Part shown: positions 6,436 to 12,910 of the stretch, piece by piece
Numbering within the stretch: position 1 is the first letter of the stretch
Layout: the number at the start of each line of letters is the position of its first letter
Source of the DNA: CAYGAM01 sp964347915
Lineage (GTDB): Archaea > Thermoproteota > Nitrososphaeria > Nitrososphaerales > Nitrosopumilaceae
Direction: 5' to 3'
Assembly (NCBI GenBank): GCA_964347915.1
Contig: CAYGAM010000030.1
Span: 1-22,152, forward strand
Length of the DNA stretch: 22,152 nt
The notes under the pieces: generated by a model
Database searches by the model: none
What the model was told of the DNA's origin: nothing
Seen by the model: only the letters and a program-made list of their open reading frames with translations
Made by a program: the position numbers and the translations under genes

Positions 6436-6951
6436 ATGAAGCCGTTCGTATTGTGGATGACTGGGCTGCCGTGCTCCGGCAAGACCAGCCTTGTCCGCAT
6501 CCTGCAGGAAGACATACCAAATCTGGCAATGCTTGACGGCGACGAGCTGCGCGAATGGCTCTCGCCCAAGGATTTTTCCAAGGAAGGGCGGGACGAGCAT
6601 AACCGAAAAGTGGCGCATCTGGCAAAGCTGCTGCTGCATCACGGCGTTCCGTGCATAGTCTCGCTGGTGTCTCCATACAAGGCAAACCGGGCAAATGCAG
6701 GAGAGATCATAAATTCGCCGGGCCAGTTTGCCGAAGTATACGTCAGATGCTCGCTGCAGGAATGCGAAAGGCGCGATGTCAAGGGAATGTACGCCAAGGC
6801 GCGCCGCGGCGAGATAAAGGGATTTACCGGAATAGACGATCCGTACGAGGAGCCGGAAAGCCCTGATCTGCTGGTTGATACAGAGCACGAATCCATCAAA
6901 GCGTCTGCCGAAAAGATCAAAGCGTATCTGGTATCCAAAGGGCTCGGATGA
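6436..6951 (+). CDS. cysC: Adenylylsulfate (APS) kinase
   Basis: 171 aa, the usual length for a stand-alone APS kinase. It phosphorylates adenylylsulfate with ATP to give PAPS, for sulfate assimilation or sulfonation, in the cytoplasm. Visible motifs: P-loop GLPCSGKT (10-17), LDGDELREWL (about 33-42), which in the family binds APS and metal, and the lid/APS signature KGMYAKARRGEIKGFTGIDD (about 115-134) followed by PYEEPESPDL. No ATP sulfurylase or PAPS reductase is encoded nearby, so its pathway partners must lie elsewhere. The downstream methylase is separated by about 150 nt with its own promoter-like box. Confidence 0.93.
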   Translation: MKPFVLWMTGLPCSGKTSLVRILQEDIPNLAMLDGDELREWLSPKDFSKEGRDEHNRKVAHLAKLLLHHGVPCIVSLVSPYKANRANAGEIINSPGQFAEVYVRCSLQECERRDVKGMYAKARRGEIKGFTGIDDPYEEPESPDLLVDTEHESIKASAEKIKAYLVSKGLG

Positions 6952-7073
6952 GACTTGCGGGCAGGCGCGCAAGCCTGCGCGTTTTAGGACGAGTCGCAGC
7001 ATGGCATTTTGCCGGACTGCGCAGCGCCTCAATCTTTGATTTGAATAATATTCTCGGACAATTTGACGCTACA

Positions 7074-7080
7074 TTAAATA
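7074..7080 (+). promoter_or_regulatory. TATA-like box deciding the methylase start
   Basis: TTAAATA is centred about 27 nt before the ATG at 7104 but only about 10 nt before the ATG at 7086. Leaderless spacing therefore favours 7104. A second AT-rich element at about 7040-7052 could alternatively support 7086. Confidence 0.4.
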
Positions 7081-7103
7081 CAAGCATGCAGCCGGATGCA
7101 GTC

Positions 7104-7913
7104 ATGCTGGCCGCAGATCCGCGCAACGCGCTTGGACGCGCCGCAATCCCGCCGCTCAAGTGGGCCGGAGGCAAGCGCTGGATTGTGCCGCATCTTTTGA
7201 CGCTGTGGCCCAAGCACTCGCGCCGCAGGCTGGCAGAGCCGTTCTGCGGCGGGCTTGCCGTAGCGCTGGGACTCGGGCCAAAGCGCGCCCTGCTGAACGA
7301 CATCAATCCGCATCTTGTGAATTTTTACCGCTGGCTCAAAAAAGGGCTTTGCATAGGCCTGCGGATGGAAAACGAGGAGAGCCTGTACTATCGCCACCGA
7401 GATAAATTCAACCGGCTGCTGGCTGAAGGCAGGCAGGAAACAAAAGAGGCGGCAGAATTATTCTACTATCTCAACCGCACCGGATACAACGGGCTCTGCC
7501 GCTTTAACCGAAAAGGATTCTACAATGTGCCGTTTGGCAGTTATGCATCAATCAACTACAAGAGAGACTTTGCAGAGTACAAGAGCGTCCTAAAGAACTG
7601 GTCCGTGTCGTCAAAAGATTTTGAAGAGATTTGCATCAGATCGGACGATCTTGTCTATGCGGACCCGCCGTATGACGTAGAGTTTACTGCGTACTCAAAG
7701 CAGGCGTTTGGATGGGATGAGCAGCGCAGGCTGGCAGAGTGGCTGGCCGGACTCAAATGTCCAGTAATACTCTCAAATCAGGCTACAGAGCGAATAGTCG
7801 AATTATACCAAGAATTAAACTTCAAAATAAGCTATCTTGATGCTCCGAGAATGATCAGCTGTACTGGAAACAGGGATCGTGCGCGCGAAGTACTGGCTAC
7901 CAAAGGCGTATAG
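7104..7913 (+). CDS. Dam-like (D12 class) DNA adenine N6-methyltransferase
   Basis: 269 aa from ATG 7104 (275 from 7086), near the 270-285 typical of Dam/DpnM enzymes. The frame is open further upstream to 6948, but that extension is Arg/Ala-rich and not family-like. The N-terminal PLKWAGGKRW and AEPFCGGLAVALGL are the SAM-binding motifs of the class, ALLNDINPHLVNFY is the acidic ribose-binding strand, and VYADPPYD is the catalytic DPPY. FYYLNRTGYNGLCRFNRKGFYNVPFG in between is the typical target-recognition region, and ILSNQATERI follows near the C-terminus. It transfers methyl from SAM to adenine in a short DNA site; many relatives recognise GATC, but the site cannot be read from sequence. 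The nuclease gene starts 1 nt after its stop, so the pair reads as a restriction-modification unit. Confidence 0.9.
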   Translation: MLAADPRNALGRAAIPPLKWAGGKRWIVPHLLTLWPKHSRRRLAEPFCGGLAVALGLGPKRALLNDINPHLVNFYRWLKKGLCIGLRMENEESLYYRHRDKFNRLLAEGRQETKEAAELFYYLNRTGYNGLCRFNRKGFYNVPFGSYASINYKRDFAEYKSVLKNWSVSSKDFEEICIRSDDLVYADPPYDVEFTAYSKQAFGWDEQRRLAEWLAGLKCPVILSNQATERIVELYQELNFKISYLDAPRMISCTGNRDRAREVLATKGV

Positions 7914-7914
7914 C

Positions 7915-8331
7915 ATGAGCCGGCGCAATACTACGACAGGACGCGTGCTTGAGGATATGGTTGTGCCGGCGCTTGAGCATGGCGGATGCTCGTACAAAAC
8001 ACAAGCGGACATAGGAAAGAGGCCAGGCGGCAGCAGACACAAAGTGGACATACTGGCAGAGAGAAGCAAATCAAAATTTCTCATATCATTGAAATGGCAG
8101 CAGGTTAGCGGTACGGCAGAACAAAAGGTTCCATTCGAAGCCATATGTCTCATTGATATCATGCGCAAAGAAGAGTATGAGAAAGCATATTTGGTATTGG
8201 GCGGCAATGGATGGAGCCTGCGAGGCTTTTACATTAACGGCGGACTTGACTCGTACATCAGGGATATCTCCATGGTGCAGATGATTGATCTAGAGTCATT
8301 TGTGAGGCTGGCAAACAGCAGCACACTCTGA
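7915..8331 (+). CDS. Small PD-(D/E)XK-like nuclease, putative restriction endonuclease
   Basis: 138 aa from ATG 7915, 1 nt after the methylase stop; an in-frame start at 7879 would overlap the methylase and is less likely. The core fits a PD-(D/E)XK fold: an N-terminal helix with Glu13 (GRVLEDMVVPAL), Asp45 in RHKVDILAE, then a strand with Ser58-Leu59-Lys60 (KFLISLKWQQVSGTAEQK). The acidic residue normally two before the Lys is Ser58. Glu69 or Glu75 in the following segment might replace it, as happens in some restriction enzymes where this acid has migrated. It should cut DNA at the site protected by the neighbouring methylase. Alternatives: a repair or Holliday-junction-type nuclease. The pairing makes restriction the best guess. 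Confidence 0.7.
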   Translation: MSRRNTTTGRVLEDMVVPALEHGGCSYKTQADIGKRPGGSRHKVDILAERSKSKFLISLKWQQVSGTAEQKVPFEAICLIDIMRKEEYEKAYLVLGGNGWSLRGFYINGGLDSYIRDISMVQMIDLESFVRLANSSTL

Positions 8332-8492
8332 GCCCGCGCTTCCAACTAAAACAAGGCCCGCATCACAGCAGCAATATGCGCCCAGACGCGTCCTGCTCTT
8401 GCGTTTTGTACCATGCGCAGGCGAAAATATCATCTGCGGGCGGATCCAATCCTGTGCGGCATAATGCCGCTTCAGCCGAACTCAACAATAAG

Positions 8493-8501
8493 TTATTTAA
8501 A
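8493..8501 (+). promoter_or_regulatory. TATA box of the proteasome gene
   Basis: TTATTTAAA lies about 45 nt before the TTG start at 8542, which predicts a short leader of about 18-20 nt. That leader contains AGGTG at 8531-8535, 6 nt before the TTG, a plausible Shine-Dalgarno site that supports TTG as the initiation codon. Confidence 0.5.
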
Positions 8502-8541
8502 AGGGTAGGATACAGCATAAAGCACTTCACAGGTGTAATTT

Positions 8542-9171
8542 TTGTCAAGTATAGAAGATAAGATTCTGCATGGAACTACCACAGTAGGCATCAAGGCCAG
8601 AGACGGCACCGTGCTTTGCGCAGACATGCGGGCCAGCGCGGGCTATTTCATTGCAAACAACAATACCATGAAGATTCAAAAGATCGACGACCATGTGGGG
8701 CTCACGCTTGCGGGCGGAGTGGCGGACGCGCAGAATATCGTAGACGCACTGCGGTATCATGCCGGACTGCACAAAATACAGAGGCAGGAGCCGATACCAA
8801 TCAAAACACTGACTAGAATAACATCCCTGATATTCCACCAAAATCGCGGCTATCCGTTCATAGCGGACATTCTTATGGGCGGATACGACAAGAGCGGACC
8901 CGCGCTGTTCAACATAGACATGTTCGGCTCAGTTGAGGCAAAGCCCTTTGTGACTACGGGCAGCGGCTCGCCTGTGGCATACGGAACGCTGGAAGACGAG
9001 TACCGCGAGGGGCTTAGCGTGGAAGAGGCGAAAACAATTGCACTGCGGGCAGTAAAGTCCGCCATAGTCAGAAACATTGGTACTGGCGACGGCATAAACA
9101 TCGCAGTAATGGACAAGGACGGCTTTCGCCTTTTGACCAGCGAACAAAAGAAGGCAATAATTCCATTATAG
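8542..9171 (+). CDS. psmB: Proteasome beta subunit (20S core, catalytic)
   Basis: 209 aa starting at TTG; a stop lies in frame just upstream (8536) and no ATG precedes the conserved region. An 11-residue propeptide MSSIEDKILHG is removed autocatalytically before Thr12, which becomes the N-terminal nucleophile of TTTVGIKARDG. In mature numbering the partners Asp17 (CADMR) and Lys33 (TMKIQ) are in place, and the family motif GSGSPVAYG is present at about 146-154. It forms the inner beta rings of the archaeal 20S proteasome, which degrades unfolded proteins delivered by ATPase rings. The alpha subunit is not in this window. The aCPSF1 gene follows 7 nt downstream and is probably on the same transcript. 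Confidence 0.96.
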   Translation: MSSIEDKILHGTTTVGIKARDGTVLCADMRASAGYFIANNNTMKIQKIDDHVGLTLAGGVADAQNIVDALRYHAGLHKIQRQEPIPIKTLTRITSLIFHQNRGYPFIADILMGGYDKSGPALFNIDMFGSVEAKPFVTTGSGSPVAYGTLEDEYREGLSVEEAKTIALRAVKSAIVRNIGTGDGINIAVMDKDGFRLLTSEQKKAIIPL

Positions 9172-9178
9172 TGATTTG

Positions 9179-11110
9179 ATGCAAAAGAAACAGCAAGAAG
9201 CATCGGCAGGCCAGTACATAATGACTACCATACTCAAGAGCATACCGCGCGAGGCAAGCGTTACAAGAATAGAGTACGAGGGGCCTAGAATCGCGCTTTA
9301 CACAAATTCGCCAAAATTTCTGCTGGAAAACAACAGCATAATATCAAACCTGGTAAACGTGATAAAAAAGAGAATCATCGTGAGGACCGACGAGTCGATC
9401 CGCAAGTCAGAAGACGAGGCATTCCGAATCCTAAAGCAGACTGTCCCGGAAAAAGCCATGCTTGAGGGGGCGTTTTTTGACACTACGACTGGCGAGGTGT
9501 CGCTTGAGACAAAGCGGCCGTGGCTTTTGCAAAAGGATGCAAGAGAGTTTGATCAGGCCGCCCTGACAGCAAAGACCGGGTGGAGCATACGAATACGAAA
9601 AGCCACGACAAATCCGTCTAATATAATACGCGAGATAAACTACAACCTCAAGGTGTCTTCTGCCGAACGCAGCAAGCAGCTGCGCCGCATAGGGGACGAG
9701 ATATTCCGCCCCAGGCTGGCGCAGAGAACCGAGGTCTCACTTTTGACCCTGGGCGGCTTTGGCCAGGTCGGCCGCTCCTGCATGCTTTTGTCGACTCCGG
9801 AGAGCAAGGTGCTGATAGACTGCGGGGTAAATCCAGGCGCGCAAAGCCCGATGGACGCCTATCCCCGGCTGGACTGGGTCGGCATTACGCTGGACGAGCT
9901 GGACGCGGTGGTAATAGGGCATGCCCACCTTGACCACACGGGATTTCTGCCGGCTCTCTGCAAGTACGGCTACAAGGGACCGATATACTGCACGGAGCCC
10001 ACGCTTCCGATGATGAACCTGATTCAGATAGATGCAATCAAGGTGGCAGCCGCCCAGGGCAAGACTCCAATGTACTCGGACAGGGATGTGCGCAGAATAA
10101 TGAGGCAGGCCGTAACGCTGCCGTACGGAAGCGTAACCGACATCTCCCCGGACATAAAACTGGTCTTTGCAAACGCAGGCCACATCCTGGGCTCCGCGCT
10201 GTGCCACTTTCACATAGGAAACGGCGTGCACAACTTTGTCTATTCGGGAGACATCAAGTTTGCAAAGAGCACGCTCTTTGAAGCTGCAGCGGCCAAGTTT
10301 CCGAGAATAGAGACATTGCTCCTGGAGAGCACGTACGGAGCCAAGGAAGACATCCAGCCTACGAGAAATGAGGTTGAGTCCGCGTTCATCAACGCGGTAA
10401 ACAATACGCTGAACGGCGGCGGCAAGGTTCTGATTCCGATACCCGCAGTAGGACGTGCCCAGGAGATCATGCTGGTGATAGACAAGTACATGAAGCTGGG
10501 GCAGATGATCGAGGCGCCTGTATTCACCGAAGGGATGATATCGGAAGCGTCCGCAATTCATGAGGCGTATCCGGAGTATTTGGCCCGCGAGATCAGGCAA
10601 AAGATACTGGAGACAGACGACAACCCGTTTGATTCGCAGTACTTTACAAACGTGGAGCATCCGGATACGAGGGAAGAGGCGCTCAGGGAAGGCTCGCCGG
10701 GAATAATACTTGCCACATCCGGAATGCTTGAAGGCGGGCCTGTCCTGGAATACTTCAAGAAGACGGCTCCGGAAAAGGCAAACAAAATACTCTTCGTATC
10801 ATACCAGGTAAACGGCACGATGGGAAGGCGCGTGCTTGACGGCGCAAGGCAGGTCTCGCTCCTGGGCAGAGACGGCAAGGTTGAGATAGTCAACATAAAC
10901 TGCGGCATTGAAAAGCTTGACGGATTCAGCGGGCACAGCGACTACAACCAGCTGATGTCGTTCGTGCAGAGGCTGCGCCCAAAGCTGCGCCGCGTCCTGA
11001 TAAACCACGGCGAAAGGCGCAAGTCCGAAAACCTGGCGCTGAGCATAAGGCGCATGTACAAGCTGTCCGCGCACTATCCGCAGATTCAGGAAGCCATCAA
11101 GCTATTTTAG
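9179..11110 (+). CDS. aCPSF1: aCPSF1, KH-domain beta-CASP ribonuclease / transcription termination factor
   Basis: 643 aa from ATG 9179 (a TTG directly before it is possible). Residues 1-180 hold the two N-terminal KH-type RNA-binding regions typical of archaeal CPSF homologues. The metallo-beta-lactamase core follows: HAHLDH (248-253) with zinc ligands His248, His250, Asp252 and His253, His335 in GHILGS, and Asp358 in YSGDIK. The beta-CASP part has motif A ESTYG (Glu383), and the C-terminal zinc and catalytic His lie in FSGHSDY (His586) and INHGER (His610). It is a zinc-dependent endo/exoribonuclease that cleaves U-rich 3' ends and drives transcription termination in archaea. It is near universal and essential there. 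Its last 9 nt overlap the convergent SepF-like gene. Confidence 0.97.
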   Translation: MQKKQQEASAGQYIMTTILKSIPREASVTRIEYEGPRIALYTNSPKFLLENNSIISNLVNVIKKRIIVRTDESIRKSEDEAFRILKQTVPEKAMLEGAFFDTTTGEVSLETKRPWLLQKDAREFDQAALTAKTGWSIRIRKATTNPSNIIREINYNLKVSSAERSKQLRRIGDEIFRPRLAQRTEVSLLTLGGFGQVGRSCMLLSTPESKVLIDCGVNPGAQSPMDAYPRLDWVGITLDELDAVVIGHAHLDHTGFLPALCKYGYKGPIYCTEPTLPMMNLIQIDAIKVAAAQGKTPMYSDRDVRRIMRQAVTLPYGSVTDISPDIKLVFANAGHILGSALCHFHIGNGVHNFVYSGDIKFAKSTLFEAAAAKFPRIETLLLESTYGAKEDIQPTRNEVESAFINAVNNTLNGGGKVLIPIPAVGRAQEIMLVIDKYMKLGQMIEAPVFTEGMISEASAIHEAYPEYLAREIRQKILETDDNPFDSQYFTNVEHPDTREEALREGSPGIILATSGMLEGGPVLEYFKKTAPEKANKILFVSYQVNGTMGRRVLDGARQVSLLGRDGKVEIVNINCGIEKLDGFSGHSDYNQLMSFVQRLRPKLRRVLINHGERRKSENLALSIRRMYKLSAHYPQIQEAIKLF

Positions 11111-11386
11111 ATCGTACTCGGGCTTCCAGATTTTTATCATGGCAGGCACGATAACAATCCTTTCCTCGCCCAGCCTTGCAATGTCCGCCTCTGCGTTTTT
11201 TGCAATGGAATAGACTTCCTCAACCACGCCCCGCAGCTCGTCTATGTCCTTTTGGGCAAGCGGCGTTACGCGCAGTATCAGAATCATTCCTTTTTTGACA
11301 TCTTCCCTGATCTGGTGCACATCGCTTGCGTCGCGTACCGTAATGGCCTTGAGGTACGTGGGGCCGTGGTGCTTTTGCATATTCAA
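11102..11386 (-). CDS. sepF: SepF-like (DUF552) cell-division associated protein
   Basis: 94 aa. The SepF core is plain: YLKAITVRDASDVHQIREDVKKG, then MILILRVTPLAQKD, a helix, and DIARLGEERIVIVPAMIKIW, the family's C-terminal strand motif. In Bacteria and many archaea SepF tethers FtsZ to the membrane through an N-terminal amphipathic helix. Here only about 10 residues precede the core, so that helix is missing or very short. The start may be TTG (11386) or ATG (11380). A GGAGGAGG Shine-Dalgarno (minus strand, about 11391-11399) ends about 5 nt before the TTG and 11 nt before the ATG, which favours TTG. It follows the PP-loop gene by 43 nt and overlaps the convergent aCPSF1 stop by 9 nt. No ftsZ or cdv gene is in view. 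Confidence 0.88.
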   Translation of the reverse strand: MNMQKHHGPTYLKAITVRDASDVHQIREDVKKGMILILRVTPLAQKDIDELRGVVEEVYSIAKNAEADIARLGEERIVIVPAMIKIWKPEYDLK

Positions 11387-11429
11387 GTTAGCCTCCTCCT
11401 TTTAAAAAAGTCTTCCAGTATTTTCTGCA

Positions 11430-12413
11430 TCATATTCTCATTTCCGCATAGTCTTTCTCTTCTGCGGCCTCTGCCGTAATCTTTTCTGCTCCTGCGCGCA
11501 CCTCTACTGGAACGCCTTTTGGGGCGTCAGAGTATCGTACCGTTACGGACGCGGCAAAGTCCAGATGCCTTTTTGCGCCCTGTCGCAGAATGGATGTGGG
11601 GCCCATAACGCCAGCCGCCTCTAGCAGGATGTCGCCGCCTAGCGCCAGCGCCTTTATTATTCTGTTTTCGTCATCGTTTCGGCCCACTACAAGCTTTGTA
11701 GAATCGTCCAGCCTGAAATGCCTGCCCACCTTTAGCAGGTCGATATCATTTATGCTCGGCGTATCCGTATACGAGAAGAGATCCTTTGCCTTGCGGCCAA
11801 AGTACGGATCAGTCAAAAGGCAGCCGCCGCCTGCATTGGGAGGGTCCTCTATCCCAAACTCTGCCGCCATGTCAAGCTGCGCCCTTCTGGTTCTGCCGCG
11901 TATCATGCCCAGGTCCTCCCTCCTTATCAGTCCGCTTTTTTCGGCATCCGTGGGCGGAAGCAGCCTTGCAGAGAGCGGGCGCAGAATTTTGCCTTCAAGC
12001 CCGGTATCCTTGTCTATTGTGCGCAGCGCCCGCATGTGCTGGCTCATAGGCCTCTGTCCCAAAACTTCGCCCGATATTACAAACTCGGCGCCTATCTCCT
12101 CCATGCGCTTTTTTGCAGCTTCAAACATCATCGATCTGCAGTCGATGCACGGATTCATGCCCGCTCCTATCCCGTGCTTTGGATTCTTCAGCATTTCGAT
12201 ATACTCGTCGCCCAGGTATACAGTCTTGAGATCCACGCCCAGGTCGTCCGCCCTCTCCCTTATCTCAAAGCCGCATCCTCTGCCGCAGTCAAAGTCGCAG
12301 AACGGCGTCTTGATGGCGACGGCGGAAACCTCAAAGCCCTGCTTTTGCATCATCCTCACTGCAAGCTGGCTGTCAAGCCCGCCTGAGAGCAGCGCGACTA
12401 TTTTTTTTGGCAT
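11430..12413 (-). CDS. PP-loop ATP pyrophosphatase, tRNA thiolase-like (ThiI/MnmA-related)
   Basis: 327 aa from ATG 12413, the residue-49 Met of a longer open frame. That start is supported by a TATA box about 27 nt upstream. The PP-loop is ALLSGGLDSQLA (SGGLDS 10-15), which adenylates a tRNA base before sulfur transfer. The family's later signatures are present: NPCIDCRSMMFEAAKK (Cys89, Cys92), ISGEVLGQRPMSQH (114-126), LRPLSARLLPPT (144-155) and GGGCLLTDPYFGRKAKDL (Cys198). It also has Cys39, Cys43 and Cys47 (CDFDCGRGC), so a metal or Fe-S site is possible. The C-terminal 110 residues resemble an added RNA-binding (NFACT-R-like) module; that is inferred. It is probably a tRNA 2- or 4-thiouridine synthase; the exact base is not clear. 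Confidence 0.8.
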   Translation of the reverse strand: MPKKIVALLSGGLDSQLAVRMMQKQGFEVSAVAIKTPFCDFDCGRGCGFEIRERADDLGVDLKTVYLGDEYIEMLKNPKHGIGAGMNPCIDCRSMMFEAAKKRMEEIGAEFVISGEVLGQRPMSQHMRALRTIDKDTGLEGKILRPLSARLLPPTDAEKSGLIRREDLGMIRGRTRRAQLDMAAEFGIEDPPNAGGGCLLTDPYFGRKAKDLFSYTDTPSINDIDLLKVGRHFRLDDSTKLVVGRNDDENRIIKALALGGDILLEAAGVMGPTSILRQGAKRHLDFAASVTVRYSDAPKGVPVEVRAGAEKITAEAAEEKDYAEMRI

Positions 12414-12436
12414 TGCAATAAAACTGCCCCCCCTTC

Positions 12437-12445
12437 GATATATTT
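12437..12445 (-). promoter_or_regulatory. TATA box of the PP-loop/SepF transcription unit
   Basis: Read on the minus strand, AAATATATC is centred about 27 nt before ATG 12413 and lies in a longer TATA-rich tract (12437-12456). It implies a leaderless transcript and excludes the N-terminal extension up to 12557. Confidence 0.55.
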
Positions 12446-12636
12446 TTGTATATATTGGAACAGGCATATTGGAGCAGGCGCCGCAGGCTCTGAGCTGATT
12501 ATGATATCTGTCATGCCTGCCTCTTTTTTGCGCCCGCGCATTTTCTGACAATTGCAAGGCTGCAAGCCTGAACCCTGACAGCCCTGCAGATGCGGACTGC
12601 TTTTCGGATTAGCAAAATGCGGCGAAGAAAGCAGCC

Positions 12637-12644
12637 TTAAATAA
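12637..12644 (+). promoter_or_regulatory. TATA-like box of the small exported ORF and serpin unit
   Basis: TTAAATAA is centred about 23 nt before ATG 12663, close to leaderless spacing. No comparable box lies directly before the serpin frame, so the serpin is likely read from this promoter. Confidence 0.45.
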
Positions 12645-12662
12645 CTTGTAAAGGCTATTACA

Positions 12663-12851
12663 ATGATGCATTTTGATGTGTTTGCTACAATCTGCACCGC
12701 ATCTCTTCTTCTGCACGTCCCAATACTCGCCTTTTCACAGATAACAGACGGCGCCGGACAATCAACCGCTGGAATACGTTCATTCTGGATAAACGCGTCA
12801 GATACGCACGGCAATTATGAGTACGCACCGTACGGGGTGTCTCTGCCATAA
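12663..12851 (+). CDS. Small exported protein of unknown function upstream of the serpin
   Basis: 62 aa. MMHFDVFATICTASLLLHVP followed by ILAFSQ looks like a signal peptide with cleavage near residue 24-25. The mature part would be only about 37 residues (ITDGAGQSTAGIRSFWINAS ... YGVSLP) with no Cys. The start ATG sits at leaderless distance from a TATA box. Its TAA (12849-12851) overlaps an ATA codon (12848-12850) that begins the hydrophobic N-terminus of the serpin frame, the geometry of an ATGA start-stop overlap. It may be a genuine small secreted peptide, a leader ORF coupling serpin translation, or the remains of a longer exported gene. No family recognised. Confidence 0.45.
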   Translation: MMHFDVFATICTASLLLHVPILAFSQITDGAGQSTAGIRSFWINASDTHGNYEYAPYGVSLP

Positions 12852-12910
12852 AGACATCATACATTGTAGAAGCAATATCTATTGCAATTGCTGTTGCAAT
12901 AGCCGCATCA

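Noticed and set aside
6193..7032. 279-codon minus-strand frame over the APS kinase region
   Set aside because: Opposes the conserved kinase, Cys/Arg-rich, no recognisable domain, no promoter.
9737..10660. 307-codon open frame on the minus strand inside aCPSF1
   Set aside because: It lies wholly opposite a well-conserved gene. Its composition (Arg, His, Val, Tyr, Leu-rich without motifs) is what antisense of this GC-biased codon use gives.
11590..12498. 302-codon plus-strand frame opposite the PP-loop gene
   Set aside because: Ser/Pro/Ile-rich low-complexity translation, a typical antisense shadow. The minus-strand gene has clear family motifs.
12414..12557. N-terminal extension of the PP-loop enzyme
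   Set aside because: It would run through the TATA box, is not family-like, and the ATG at 12413 directly precedes the conserved first strand.
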